Assembly: GCA_004299845.1 (NCBI GenBank)
Contig: CP036201.1
Coordinates: 2,728,001-2,792,000 of the forward strand
DNA length: 64,000 bases
Reading direction: 5' to 3'
DNA from: Verrucomicrobia bacterium S94
Lineage (GTDB): Bacteria > Verrucomicrobiota > Kiritimatiellia > Kiritimatiellales > Pontiellaceae
Shown here one piece after another: positions 9,478 to 19,497 of this stretch. The notes below the pieces were generated by a model that saw only the letters and a program-made list of their open reading frames with translations, had not been told where the DNA came from and searched no databases. Position 1 is the first letter of the stretch; each line of letters starts with the position of its first letter. The position numbers and the translations under genes are program-made.

Positions 9478-10506
9478 CTAAACATCTAAACCATCAGCTC
9501 CAAAGCGGTAAACACAGGTATGGCGATATTCCCCACCGGGTTCCAACCGCGCTGATGGAAAGGTTCCGATATTCACGGCATTGGCATGATTCTGAGTTTC
9601 CAGACAGAATCCACTGTGCGGTCGATAAAGCTGACCACCTTTTCCTTCTCCGCCCACAAAATAGCCCTCATAGAAAACCAGACAGCTCTGATCTGTAAAA
9701 CACTGCATAAAGCGTCCGCTCCCGGGGTCCGTCACCTCGGCGGCCGGCGCAAATGTACCCGGCGCATGCAGCACGTAATACTCCCCGTGTCCGCCCTGCT
9801 GGCCTTCGGTGTATTCCCGGATCGGCCGGGCTATACGGAAATCATACACCGAACCGTCCACCGGTTCCGTTTCTCCCGTCGGAACAAACCGCTCATCAAT
9901 GAGCAGCCGTTCACAGGACTTGATGCTTAACCGGTGATCCAGCGTACTGCCGGTTCCGGCCAGATTAAAATAGGTGTGGTTGGTAAGATCACATACCGTC
10001 GGCCGATCTGCGGCCGCCCGGTACTCCAGCTTCAGCTCGTTTCCGTTCGTCCAGGTGAAAAGCACTTCCACCGACAACGTTCCCGGATACCCCTGATCGC
10101 CATCCGGACTCTCCAGGAACATCCGCACGGATTGCTCATCCACCACTTCCGCGTTCCAGAATTTCCGGTGGAAACCGCCGGGACCGCCATGAAGATGTGT
10201 CTCCCCTTCATTCGCCGGCAGCGAAAACCGCGTTCCATCCAACGTAAAGCAGCTTCCGCCGATCCGGTTGGCTACCCGACCAACGGTCATGCCGATATAA
10301 TGCGGATCCGCTTCATATCCGGACACGTCATCAAAACCGAGCACCACATCCGCCACCGCCCCTTTCGCATCGGGCACCTCAACCGAAACCACCGCCGCAC
10401 CATAGGCGGAAAGTTTAACCCGATACCCGTCTGCGTTCGTGATAACGAAGGCGGGTACCGTACGGCCGTCACTCAGTTTTCCGAATGCTGTCTGCTCAAC
10501 CGGCAT
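9478..10506 (-). CDS. galM: Aldose 1-epimerase (galactose mutarotase)
   Basis: A 342-residue GalM-fold protein without a signal peptide. Family blocks are visible in order: YGAAVVSVEVPDAKG, the Y-IGMTVGRVANRI block, the substrate-binding ETHLHGGPGGFHRKFW, the CDLTNHTYFNLAGTGS block with the catalytic histidine, and the late GFCLETQNHANAVN with the catalytic glutamate. It interconverts alpha and beta anomers of aldoses in the cytosol. It lies 13 bp downstream of the broken GH105 gene and is probably co-transcribed with the uronate genes. Confidence 0.94.
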   Translation of the reverse strand: MPVEQTAFGKLSDGRTVPAFVITNADGYRVKLSAYGAAVVSVEVPDAKGAVADVVLGFDDVSGYEADPHYIGMTVGRVANRIGGSCFTLDGTRFSLPANEGETHLHGGPGGFHRKFWNAEVVDEQSVRMFLESPDGDQGYPGTLSVEVLFTWTNGNELKLEYRAAADRPTVCDLTNHTYFNLAGTGSTLDHRLSIKSCERLLIDERFVPTGETEPVDGSVYDFRIARPIREYTEGQQGGHGEYYVLHAPGTFAPAAEVTDPGSGRFMQCFTDQSCLVFYEGYFVGGEGKGGQLYRPHSGFCLETQNHANAVNIGTFPSARLEPGGEYRHTCVYRFGADGLDV

Positions 10507-10519
10507 ACCTGTTCCGAAT

Positions 10520-12969
10520 TTACGGCCGCTCCAGAATCAGACCGACAGCATCGGTTTCATAATTCTGAAAATGACGCCACGGCGCACCGCCCAGCCACAT
10601 CAGCACTTTATAGCCCTCACCGGCCACCACGATCGGGCGGATGTTTTTATATTCCGAATCAAACGTCAGCTGTTTCCAGTCAATAGAAGAAACATCGTCG
10701 TTCGGACCGATTTCCGCAGTATAAATTTCGTGCACCCCGCCCGTCGGCTTTCCGGTTTTCGGATCCACATCGGTTGAAATATAGACCTGCTCCGGATTTT
10801 CCGGATCAAAGGCGAACAGTCCGGTGTAACTGCTTTCGATGTCATACAGACAGGTGCCGCCAAAGGCGATCTGGCGGTCGTTCCACTTTTCCCCGTCCCA
10901 GGACGCAATGCGGTAGTGATGATCTTGATGCGTATGATAAACCGTATAGCCGACATGCGGTCGTTTTTGAGAGTCACTCGCAATCGCTACCGTCCAGGCC
11001 GCATTGGAAACACTGTGCGTACGCCCTTTCCACTCTTTGATCTCGCTGCCTTTATACAGCTTTTCCGCCTGCACCGTCACCAGCGGACCTTCTGACAGAT
11101 CTTTGATCTTTGTTCCATCCACGTTGTAGAAAGAGCCATTACGGAACTCCGCATAATACAGACTGTTTCCATACTGGCGCGGATGCGCATCCGTAAACGA
11201 AATACCCACGGCATTCTCATCGATCTGCTGATACCGCGCATAGGGGCGCTGGCGGCTGCCTATGTCATGCGTGATAAAGTGCGTATACTCTCCCCACGTT
11301 TCGCCATCGTCAGTCGATGTGATAAACGCCGGATTAAAATGCTGCCCGTCGCGGAAGAAGCAATAGAGCTTATTTTCATCCTTCATGGTGTAGAGATTCA
11401 TATAAGTGACACCGCGCTTATCTTCATAAACGTGATGAAACTCTTTCCGCGGTCCCCACTTCAGATAATCCTCAGGATCGGAAATATGATAATGGTGAAT
11501 CTTTTCCTGACCGTGTTTGGCATAAACCGTCAGCAGACTGCCATCCGGACGAACATAGAAAACCGGCGAATCATGATCGTCACGCTGGAACTTCGGATAC
11601 AGCACCGTCGAACCCAGCGGTTTATCCGCCTTCAGATCATACACCCCGACCTTGACATCGCCGCTCTTCCCGCTGATCCCGCCGATAATCAGTTTTCCAT
11701 CATGAATAATCGCCCGGGGATCTTCATACCAGCACCACCCCGTATCCTTCATGAACGTGGTCAGTTTCCGCTTCTCGGCTTTTGCACGAACCGGCACATG
11801 CCCTCCAACCAGCCTGTACATTTCAGAACCCGCAGCCAGAAAAGCCCCGATGCCGTAAACCTCGGTTTTATCCGCAAACGAATCTCCGGGAGCCGCCCCG
11901 ACCGGCTGCACATAGCCCAGCATACCCTCTTCGGTTACACATTCCGTCAGTGCCTGCCAGGCGTTCAAAACCACCGGCTCATAAACTGCACGATCCAGCA
12001 GCCCGTTATTAATCCCCCACGCCAAACCGAAGGTAAAGAACGACGTGCCGCTGGTTTCCTTAACCGGATATGCATCAACTCCACCCAGCAGGCCCATACT
12101 CCACGTACCGTCCTCACGCTGGCAGTCCTTCAGACTTTCCGCCATCTGCTTAAAGAGCTCAATGTAAAACGGGCGACCTTCCCAGTCCTCCGGAAGATCC
12201 GGAATCATCAAAGCCAGTCCCCGAACACCCAGCCGTTACCCCGCGCCCAGTAGAGCTTGCGGCCGTTGGGCTCGCGTTTTTTGAAATAAGACGAATCGCG
12301 CCAGAACAGATGATCCTCTGTATCCCAGAGCAGATCATACGTGGCATGATATTCCTGATCCATGAAATCAAGATATTTCCGCTCACCGGTCACTTTAGCC
12401 AGCCGGGCCCAGACCGGCGGCGCCATAAACAACGCGTCGCACCAGCCCCAGCGGTAATGGCAGTCGGTCTTATTTCTGTCCTTTCCATATCCGCTCCATT
12501 CGAGCGAACCGGTTTTCGGATGCGCCAGAATCCAGTCAAAACGCTCCTGTGTCGGCCGGAGCATTGCCGGATCTTTTTTCTCCTCGTACAACGAAAGATA
12601 AAACTGACCGACCGTATGATCATCGGCATGATAGGGCCGGTGATGTAACTTCCAGCCGTTCCGCTCACCAATCATCATGAGAAACGCCTCAACCTCGGGA
12701 TCTCCCGACACCTTGCGCCACTCATTCATCCCGGCATACAAAGCGCCCATATGCCACGTCAGATCATGCCATTTCTTCGGCACTTCACCCTCCGGCAGCT
12801 TTCTCCAGGAGGAAATCGCACGGTATTTCCCCGAATCCTCAAAGGTTTTAATCTGCCAATCCGCTACCTTTTTCGTCAGTCCGGCTACCGCATCCGGCGA
12901 GGGTTTTCCTCCGGCCAGACAACCGACCGCCATGACGGCAGCCCCCAAAAACACACCATATTTCATCAT
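10520..12969 (-). pseudogene. GH88/105 unsaturated uronyl hydrolase fused to BNR-4 domain, frameshifted
   Basis: Two reading frames that together equal one protein like its neighbour at 13823. The first (12208-12969, 253 codons) has a lipoprotein-like signal and a GH88/105 alpha/alpha barrel with the YHADDHTVGQFYL aspartate region, and ends abruptly at GNGWVFGDWL. The second (10520-12211, 563 codons) resumes at LMIPDLPEDWEGRPFYIELF, completes the barrel and continues into a BNR-4 domain (WCWYEDPRAIIHDGKLIIGG). The paralogue reads GNGWVIGGLARLIPYL across the break. Adding one base to the CCCC run at 12219-12222 restores the frame. Either a young pseudogene or a sequencing undercall. Family role: removes the unsaturated uronic acid left by pectate or rhamnogalacturonan lyases. 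Confidence 0.85.
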
Positions 12970-12978
12970 CCGTTCTCC

Positions 12979-13806
12979 TTACTTCAGGTCGTCGACAGCA
13001 ATATGATCCATATCATCAAAACGCTGATTTTCCCCGCCCATGGCCCAGCAGAAGGTATACGCCTTCGTGCCGCAACCCGAGTGAATCGACCACATCGGCG
13101 AAATCACCGCCTGTTCATTGGAAACCACGATATGCCGCGTTTCATCGCCCGGCCCCATCATGTGAAATACCTTCGATGAATCATCGAGTCCGAAATACAT
13201 ATAGACTTCCGTCCGGCGTTCATGCGTATGGCACGGCATCGTATTCCAGACACTGCCCGGCTCGAGTGCGGTAAAGCCCATCACCAGCTGGCAGCTTTTT
13301 ATCCCGTTTTCATGGATATACTGATAAATCGTCCGCTTATTGGAATCCTCCAGCGATCCCAGTTCCAGCGCATTGGCATCCACCTTTTTCGCCTGAGTCG
13401 TCGGATACGCCGCGTGCGCCGGATAGCTGACCATGTAAAAACGCGCCGGGTCCCCGCCGTTGACCGAATCAAATGTAATGTCTTTCGAACCGCGGCCGAT
13501 ATAAAGACCATCCAGATTTTCCATCCGGTATTCCGTGCCGTCCACGGTCACCGTTCCGTTTCCGCCGATGTTCAGCACACCGACTTCCCGACGCTGGCAG
13601 AAATAATCCGCCGCAAGTTCCGCCCCGGCTTCCAGCTTCAGGCCTCCATCCGTCGGAACCGCCGCACCGATGATGCTACGTTCCACTTCGCAATAAAGCA
13701 GGTTCAGTTTTCCTACTTCAAAAAGGTCCGCCAGAAACGCTTCGCGCAGCTCATCCGTGGTCATCCGTTTATATTCATTTTTTCCTACCGTATATCGCAC
13801 ATCCAT
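12979..13806 (-). CDS. kduI: 5-dehydro-4-deoxy-D-glucuronate isomerase
   Basis: A 275-residue cytosolic cupin isomerase, full family length. The start MDVRYTVGKNEYKRMTTDELREAFL is typical KduI, and the metal site is visible as MPCHTHERRTEVYMYFGL (His-x-His, Glu) with the later SIHSGCGTKAYTFCWAMGGENQ carrying the last histidine. It converts 5-keto-4-deoxyuronate to 2,5-diketo-3-deoxygluconate, the step right after the unsaturated uronyl hydrolases encoded on both sides. kduD is not in the window. Spacing of 10-16 bp to its neighbours indicates one operon. Confidence 0.96.
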   Translation of the reverse strand: MDVRYTVGKNEYKRMTTDELREAFLADLFEVGKLNLLYCEVERSIIGAAVPTDGGLKLEAGAELAADYFCQRREVGVLNIGGNGTVTVDGTEYRMENLDGLYIGRGSKDITFDSVNGGDPARFYMVSYPAHAAYPTTQAKKVDANALELGSLEDSNKRTIYQYIHENGIKSCQLVMGFTALEPGSVWNTMPCHTHERRTEVYMYFGLDDSSKVFHMMGPGDETRHIVVSNEQAVISPMWSIHSGCGTKAYTFCWAMGGENQRFDDMDHIAVDDLK

Positions 13807-13822
13807 TGTCTTTATCCTTATT

Positions 13823-16213
13823 TTAAAATTCCATGCTCATCATGATTTCGCAGTCGTAGTCCTGATAACGCCGGTACTCCCCGGCAAACCAGAACAGCGC
13901 ATTGACTTCGCCCCGCACAATAACCGGGCGGAGCTGATTATTCACCGGATCGTGCGTCAGCTGTTTCCACGTCCAGCCCCCGGCGGTTCTGGTTCCTTTG
14001 AACAGCTGATAAATCCGCTTCGGCAGCGGCTTTCCTGTATCAGGATAAACATCGGAAGCAACGACCACTTCCTGATCATCCGCAGGATTCAGTGCAATAC
14101 CGCCGGCATAATGCTCTTCTTTCCGGTACAGATTGCTTCCCGCAAATGCAATCTCCTCACATGTCCATTTTCCATCCGCATACCGCGCCGTCCAGTAGCG
14201 CATATCGGTTCCCATCTGTCCGCTGGGCGATGAAATAAACGCGCCGAACGGCTTTCCCGCCTGATCGTATTCCATATCCCAAACCCAGCCGCGCCCATTC
14301 GCCGTGCCGCCATCAAAAACCAGCGTTCCATCGTCCGGCTTCATCGGATTACTTTTCAGTTCCTCCACCGTGCGGATCACCGTGCCGTCTGATTGATGGA
14401 ATGCGCCGTTTTCGTAGTACATGTGATACACATTATTCTGTTTGCATTTACGCGGATGTCCATCGGTATAGAGCAGATCAATGCGGTTCCGCCCATTGGA
14501 AACATATTTGATATAGGGCCGGTCATTGCCTTCGCCGATATTGATCAGCTGAATAGGTTCAGCCCAGGTTTCCGCATCGTCATCCGACGTGGTGAAATGC
14601 GGATTAAAATTATTTCCGCGGAAAAAGTTGTAGATCCGGCCGCTCTCATCCTCAAGCCGATGCAGGTTCTGATAGGTCACGCCACGTTTGCCATGGCTCA
14701 TCCTGAAACTCCGCTCCTCACCGGCCACCGCCTCTTTCCATTGTGACAGAGTCAGTTTGCGCTGATAAAAGTTTTTGTGCGTACCGTGCGTCGCATACGT
14801 CACCAGCAGACGTCCATCCTTCAGCGGCAGAAAAGCACCGACGTTATGATCATCCTTCTGTTCCCACGTACTGAGCACCATTTCCTTCCGGGCATGGGCA
14901 CTGGGCATTTTTTCCAGTCCGAATGCGGTCATCGCGGTTTTGCCGTCGCTTCTCACATAACTGGCATAGAACACATTGTTATGCAGAATCACCCGTTCAT
15001 CGTTATACCATGTCCATGCCCCGTCATCCGCCACCGAACGCGGCTGAAACGGATTCGCGATCTGCTCTTCCATTTTCTCCAGCGGCTGGAGTTTCAGCAT
15101 TTCCACGCCAGCCAGAATAAAAGCTCCGACGCCGTAATCCTTCGTATCTTCGGCCCGCGTTTCGTGCGGCGACCCCGCCACCAGCTGGCAATAGCCCAGA
15201 CGGCCTTCCGGCGAAACACAGTCCATCAATCCACGCCAGCCGCGCATCACCACCGGCTCAAAATAGTCGCGCGGCAGCCAGCCTTCGTTCACACCCTTCG
15301 CCAGCGCATACACAAAAAATGATGACCCGGTCGTCTCTTTGGTCGGCAGCCATTCCGGATCATTCACGCAGGCCCGCCACAGCCCGTCCTCGCCCTGATA
15401 TTTCGCCAGGCTGAAACTCAGGTCCGTAAAGAGGTCAATATACTTCTGCCGCATCGGATCGTTTTCATTCAGATACGGAATCAACCGGGCAAGCCCGCCG
15501 ATAACCCAGCCGTTGCCACGCCCCCAGAACACCTGTTTTCCATTCGGTGTCTTGAGCTTTTCGGTCTGCGCCTTGCTGTTGCGATAGAAGAGTTTTTCAT
15601 CCCGGTCATAAAGAAAGTCGACCGAATCCCAGTAAAGTTTGTGCAGCTGATCATAGTAGCGTTGATCGCCGGTTGCTTTTCCCATACGGGCATACACCGG
15701 CGGAGCCATATAAAGCGAATCACACCAGCTCCAGAGATTACGCCCGATAAACGGAACATCCTTTTTTGCCCATTGGTGCAGCTCACCCGGCTTAATCACG
15801 TCCCGATCCAGCAAAGCGCCCAGCTTCTTTTTCAGGTTGGCGATTTTCTCATCGCCGCCCTTCAGAAAATAAATATCCAGATAGGTCTGTCCCGGACAGA
15901 CATCATCCGCATGAAAATAATTATTGATATCCCACTCCGAAGCTTCGCCCCATTTCATGGTCTGTTCCAGATACCATTCATCGCCGGTCTGCTCATAGGC
16001 CGCAACAAACGCCGAAAAAAACGTACCGACCAGCCAGTTTCTGGTTGGAATATTTTCCCCGTACAGATTCAGCTGATATTCCGCCGCCGAACGGATGGTC
16101 GAATGGATCGTCTCCTGCCGGAAAGCATATTCATCCAGTTTGGAATACGGCTCCGCAGCGGCAGATACAGCCAGAAAAGCGGTAAGCCCATACAGTATAT
16201 TCTTCGTCATCAT
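13823..16213 (-). CDS. Secreted GH88/105 hydrolase with C-terminal BNR-4 domain
   Basis: A 796-residue intact fusion. After a signal peptide (ILYGLTAFLAVSAAA), residues about 20-380 form a GH88/105 barrel: NWLVGTFFSAFVAAYEQTGD, the NYFHADDVCPGQTYLDIYF segment with the catalytic aspartate, WCDSLYMAPPVYARMGKATGD and GRGNGWVIGGLARL. Residues about 390-790 form a BNR-4 (DUF4432-like neuraminidase-propeller) domain starting at GAWTWYNDERVILHNNVFYA. GH88/105 enzymes hydrolyse unsaturated glucuronyl or galacturonyl residues by a hydration mechanism. The tandem broken paralogue suggests gene duplication. The 3' end is 17 bp from kduI and the 5' end overlaps the DUF4861 gene by 4 bp. Confidence 0.9.
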   Translation of the reverse strand: MMTKNILYGLTAFLAVSAAAEPYSKLDEYAFRQETIHSTIRSAAEYQLNLYGENIPTRNWLVGTFFSAFVAAYEQTGDEWYLEQTMKWGEASEWDINNYFHADDVCPGQTYLDIYFLKGGDEKIANLKKKLGALLDRDVIKPGELHQWAKKDVPFIGRNLWSWCDSLYMAPPVYARMGKATGDQRYYDQLHKLYWDSVDFLYDRDEKLFYRNSKAQTEKLKTPNGKQVFWGRGNGWVIGGLARLIPYLNENDPMRQKYIDLFTDLSFSLAKYQGEDGLWRACVNDPEWLPTKETTGSSFFVYALAKGVNEGWLPRDYFEPVVMRGWRGLMDCVSPEGRLGYCQLVAGSPHETRAEDTKDYGVGAFILAGVEMLKLQPLEKMEEQIANPFQPRSVADDGAWTWYNDERVILHNNVFYASYVRSDGKTAMTAFGLEKMPSAHARKEMVLSTWEQKDDHNVGAFLPLKDGRLLVTYATHGTHKNFYQRKLTLSQWKEAVAGEERSFRMSHGKRGVTYQNLHRLEDESGRIYNFFRGNNFNPHFTTSDDDAETWAEPIQLINIGEGNDRPYIKYVSNGRNRIDLLYTDGHPRKCKQNNVYHMYYENGAFHQSDGTVIRTVEELKSNPMKPDDGTLVFDGGTANGRGWVWDMEYDQAGKPFGAFISSPSGQMGTDMRYWTARYADGKWTCEEIAFAGSNLYRKEEHYAGGIALNPADDQEVVVASDVYPDTGKPLPKRIYQLFKGTRTAGGWTWKQLTHDPVNNQLRPVIVRGEVNALFWFAGEYRRYQDYDCEIMMSMEF

Positions 16214-17079
16214 TTTCCCCGGTTAAATCCTTTCAGATAGGCATTCCAGTCATTGGAACTTTTAATTTCGCCGGCGCGTTCCCAGCCATAACCGGCCCAG
16301 TATTCCACCTGTCCGCTCCGATCGGTTTTCGTAATCAGCAGCGCATGGCTTTCATCTTTCCGATCCGAATTCACCGCTTTAAATGCATCAATGCGTGACG
16401 GCTCCATCACCACACCGGTCCCCAGACCGTCTCCGTCAATGGTTTCCCAGCAGGCCATCCAGCCCTCTTCCGTATTTTCCGATACCGCCGCCTTTCCATC
16501 ATGCGTGGTCAGGCCGACAGCAATCGGAAGACCTGCAGCAATTTCCCCGTTTTTCCGGAAGGTCGAGGTCGCTTTAAACAGGCGGTCGCCCAGCTTAATC
16601 GAAATCTGCTTCTCTTCGGTATAAACATCACCGTCATGCTCCCACTCATAGGAAAGCACAAAAACCGACTCCGCAGGTTCGCACTTAATAATCCGCCATT
16701 CCCGGTACACATTGGACGTAATCAGCCGGCCATCGATCCACAGCCCCAGACCGCCGCAACCGCGCGAAGAACCCACATGATACGGATCATATCCCTCGCC
16801 CCAGTCCCGGTGGTAGGTCTTCTCCTTCATCTGACCGTACCACGTATCAATCACCGGATAATCCACCCGCTTCAGCCAGCAATCGATTCCGCTGTCCTCC
16901 TTCCCCTTCAGAAAAGTCGGCCCATACATGCGGAACGCCGCTTTATCGTTCTCCCACGCGAAATCATCCGCGCGTTCCGGAACATACCGGCAGAATGTTC
17001 GAGGTTCCTGCGAGCCGGCGCATACAGACAATCCCACGCCCAGCATCACCGTCAGTGTTAATAATGGTTTTGTTTTCAT
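16210..17079 (-). CDS. Secreted DUF4861 family protein
   Basis: A protein of 289 residues from the chosen ATG (MKTKPLLTLTVMLGVGLSVC, a clear signal peptide); an upstream in-frame start would add 12 residues with no signal character. DUF4861 hallmarks are CRYVPERADDFAWENDKAAFRMYGP, GIDCWLKRVDYPVID and YHVGSSRGCGGLGLWIDG. DUF4861 proteins are repeatedly found in pectin and ulvan loci beside GH105 enzymes, but no activity can be stated from sequence. It is probably the first gene of the operon down to galM: the 3' end overlaps the GH105 fusion by 4 bp and a dyad operator lies upstream. A truncated copy of its 5' end recurs at 29522. Confidence 0.88.
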   Translation of the reverse strand: MKTKPLLTLTVMLGVGLSVCAGSQEPRTFCRYVPERADDFAWENDKAAFRMYGPTFLKGKEDSGIDCWLKRVDYPVIDTWYGQMKEKTYHRDWGEGYDPYHVGSSRGCGGLGLWIDGRLITSNVYREWRIIKCEPAESVFVLSYEWEHDGDVYTEEKQISIKLGDRLFKATSTFRKNGEIAAGLPIAVGLTTHDGKAAVSENTEEGWMACWETIDGDGLGTGVVMEPSRIDAFKAVNSDRKDESHALLITKTDRSGQVEYWAGYGWERAGEIKSSNDWNAYLKGFNRGK

Positions 17080-17141
17080 ATTCCCGTAATTTACGCGCAA
17101 CATGGAATTGCACAACGGGACGATTCAACTTTTGCAGAAAA

Positions 17142-17157
17142 TGTTCAAATATGAACA
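17142..17157. promoter_or_regulatory. Putative operator dyad upstream of the DUF4861-GH105-kduI operon
   Basis: The perfect dyad TGTTCAAATATGAACA lies 63 bp upstream of the DUF4861 start. The flank GATTCAACTTTTGC-GAAAATGTTCA is repeated upstream of the truncated copy at about 29820-29845, where the second arm has decayed (TATATAAACCG). Conservation of one arm plus flank suggests it is part of the original promoter. Confidence 0.45.
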
Positions 17158-17211
17158 AAAAAAGAAATCCCTGCACATATGCTCGCAGTTCTGCCGCGTT
17201 CGGTCGTTTAA

Positions 17212-17245
17212 TAAAACAGGGTGCCCCGTAGACGGGACACCCTGT
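17212..17245 (-). terminator. Rho-independent terminator of the PEP-CTERM gene
   Basis: Read on the minus strand, CAGGGTGTCCCGT, a short TCT loop and ACGGGGCACCCTG form a 13-bp stem followed by TTTTATT. It lies about 85 bp after the stop of the PEP-CTERM gene. Confidence 0.75.
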
Positions 17246-17330
17246 CCATGCGAAGACGCATGAGATGATGTTTTTAGGTCATACGCCGCCCGACCCGAAA
17301 CCATACGGGCCGAACCACAAACCTGAATAT

Positions 17331-18041
17331 TCAGATGTTGAAATTCCGGCGGACAAAGATCACGCAGATACCAAACGATGCAATTAAACCGAGCGTGGCC
17401 GGTTCCGGGATTGAAGTCATGGAAAATCCGCTCAGCGCAGCCGTTGTACCATTGGCAGTACCCCAGTTAATGTCAACGGAATCAACTCCATCAACTTTTG
17501 TGAAAGTGAATGTTTTATAAACATCGCCAGAATCGTAATCCGTCGTCTGAATCGCAGACTGAACCCCGTTATATGTGATCGCCAGCTGACTTTCCTGATC
17601 AACCCCGTCACCAACACCGTATATTGTTAATTTAACAGTTTGTCCGGGATCTATTTCCTCAAAACCGGAAATTCTAAAATAACGGCTCACATCAATATCA
17701 GTACTGGTGTAGTAGATATAAGAATCCAGAATCGGTGTCTCTGCGAAATTTCCGCCGGATGTATTCCAGTCATTCCAGTTAGCGGTGTTAGCCGAAAAAG
17801 TTATACCGGAAAGACCTACTGCAAAAACCGTTCCACCGGTAACATCGCCCCCTCCGCTGACCAGATTCACTACGGCTGATCCGTTAACATCCGCATCATT
17901 CACTTGATAATCCGCAGCGGTGACGGAGGTCAGGTTCGCCGTGTTATCGGCATTATGGAAATTAACCAGCAAAGTTGATGCAATATCCGCCTGAACAGCC
18001 AGAACGCCTCCGACAACCGTCAATGCAATTACTCTTTTCAT
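17331..18041 (-). CDS. PEP-CTERM sorting domain protein
   Basis: A 236-residue exported protein of unknown function. It has an N-terminal signal peptide (MKRVIALTVVGGVLAVQA) and a C-terminal PEP-CTERM signal: SIPEPATLGL, a hydrophobic span (IASFGICVIFV) and a basic end RRNFNI. PEP-CTERM proteins are processed by exosortase and usually end up on the cell surface or in exopolysaccharide of biofilm-forming Gram-negatives, including PVC bacteria. The middle (residues about 25-205) is rich in T, D, G and N, looks like a beta-sandwich and shows no recognised catalytic motif. It is monocistronic, with its own terminator downstream and an AGGAGAGATAAC ribosome site. Confidence 0.85.
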   Translation of the reverse strand: MKRVIALTVVGGVLAVQADIASTLLVNFHNADNTANLTSVTAADYQVNDADVNGSAVVNLVSGGGDVTGGTVFAVGLSGITFSANTANWNDWNTSGGNFAETPILDSYIYYTSTDIDVSRYFRISGFEEIDPGQTVKLTIYGVGDGVDQESQLAITYNGVQSAIQTTDYDSGDVYKTFTFTKVDGVDSVDINWGTANGTTAALSGFSMTSIPEPATLGLIASFGICVIFVRRNFNI

Positions 18042-18170
18042 GTTATCTCTCCTTGTTTTTTCATTAATTCATACTCCCCGATAGCCGGCCCTATGAAAGC
18101 GCACGCCTAATACTGAATTCTTTTTGTATCTCAAACCAGAAATCTGGACCACTGTCAAAACCACAGATAC

Positions 18171-19270
18171 GGCAATTAAATATTGAGATCACGAAACGGT
18201 TTCTGATATGATCTCTCTCATGGAAAAGGAAGATGCGAGAAAGAATCCGACCTCCCTTCATGAACGGCGCAAGCAGGTGATCCGACTTCACCGCAAAGGA
18301 TACCGACCCATGAAGATTGCGGCTCTGACGGGCTTAAGCTGGGGCGCTGTAAACACCGCCATAACCCTCTATGAGGAAGGCGGGATGTCTGCCCTGAAAC
18401 CCAGGACACGCGGACGCAGGAACGGCATGTGCAGAAGACTGGGAGTGGAAGAGGAAAAGCGAATTCAGCAGCTCATCTGCGAAAAGCGTCCGGAGCAGTT
18501 GAAAATGGACTTTGCTCTGTGGACAAGGACGGCGGTCAGGGAACTGATCCGGCATGAATTCGGTATTGATTTACCGGTCCGGTCGGTCGGCGAATACCTG
18601 CGGCGATGGGGGTTCACGCCGCAGAAACCCGTCAAACGCGCTTATGAGCAGCAGCCCGAAGCCGTACGGAAATGGCTTGATGAGGAATACCCGGAGATTG
18701 AAAAGAGAGCCCGTCAGGAAAGGGCGGAAATCCATTGGGGAGACGAGACCTCCATCATGAACACGGATGTCAGGGGCCGCAGCTGCTCCCCCGCGGCAGA
18801 ACGCCCGAAACCTGTGCCGTCTGGGGCAGACGTGAAAAGTTCTCCATGATTTCCACCGTAACGAACCGGGGCAGGTGCCGCTGGATGATGATTGACGGGG
18901 CCTTCAACGCAGACCGGCTGATCGAGTTCATGGAACTGCTGGTAAAGGATGCCGGGCGGAAGGTGTTTCTCATTCTGGACAATCTCCGGGTTCACCATAG
19001 CAAGCCGGTGAAGAAGTGGCTGGCGCAGCATACGGATAAAATCGAGGTGTTTTTCCTGCCGAGCTACAGCCCGGAACTCAACCCGGACGAACAGTTGAAT
19101 GCCGACCTCAAACACCGGATTACAACCTCGGTCCCAGCGCGCACCCGCCGCAGACTGAAGGCCATAACCATAGAACACATGCGGCTGATCGAATGTTCAC
19201 CCGCCAGGGTCATCAAGTACTTTGGAGACCCGCATGTCAGCTATGCCGCAAAGCACAACATTTAATTGCC
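18171..19270 (+). mobile_element. IS630-family insertion sequence
   Basis: A 1.1-kb element of typical IS630 size. Imperfect terminal inverted repeats are visible: GGCAATTAAATATTGAG at the left and GGCAATTAAATGTTGTG (reverse complement) at the right, 15 of 17 identical. IS630 elements duplicate a TA target; a TA lies close to the left end (GATAC) but a clean pair of TA flanks cannot be assigned, so the ends may be off by a few bases. It sits in the spacer between the PEP-CTERM gene and a large BNR protein and disrupts no recognisable gene. Confidence 0.8.
18208..19265 (+). pseudogene. IS630 family transposase, split by a frame change
   Basis: Two frames make one transposase. The first (from 18208) has the N-terminal helix-turn-helix (MKIAALTGLSWGAVNTAI, then a winged-helix part to RRWGFTPQKP) and the first catalytic aspartate in IHWGDETSI. 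The frame is lost just after, at RGRSCSP. The second, one base back, continues RGRTPETCAVWGRREKFSMI, then the second aspartate in VFLILDNLRVHHSK and the glutamate in SPELNPDEQLNADLK, completing the DDE set. The switch falls on the CCCCC run at 18788-18792: a -1 slip, or one missing base. Some IS630 relatives use programmed frameshifting, so it may still be functional. Confidence 0.82.
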
Positions 19271-19497
19271 AGAGCAATAACACTCCAAAATCTCTATTCT
19301 GACACGCCCTGTCAGCGCCATACCGCATCAGTGAAATTCCGCCTGCAGTCACCGGATTCACTTCGGGAACAAAACAAACCTGAACAACAAAAATTTCGGA
19401 ATCCGATTAAATCTGATCTCCTGGCGACAACAGCACATAAACAGATGCTTCCGAAAGACCATTCCGGATTTTCGGAACAGCATCCGGCCCCCATTGA

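Noticed and set aside
18171-19270. IS630 transposase as two independent genes
   Set aside because: The DDE residues are split between the two frames and the join falls on a C run, so it is one protein with a frame change.
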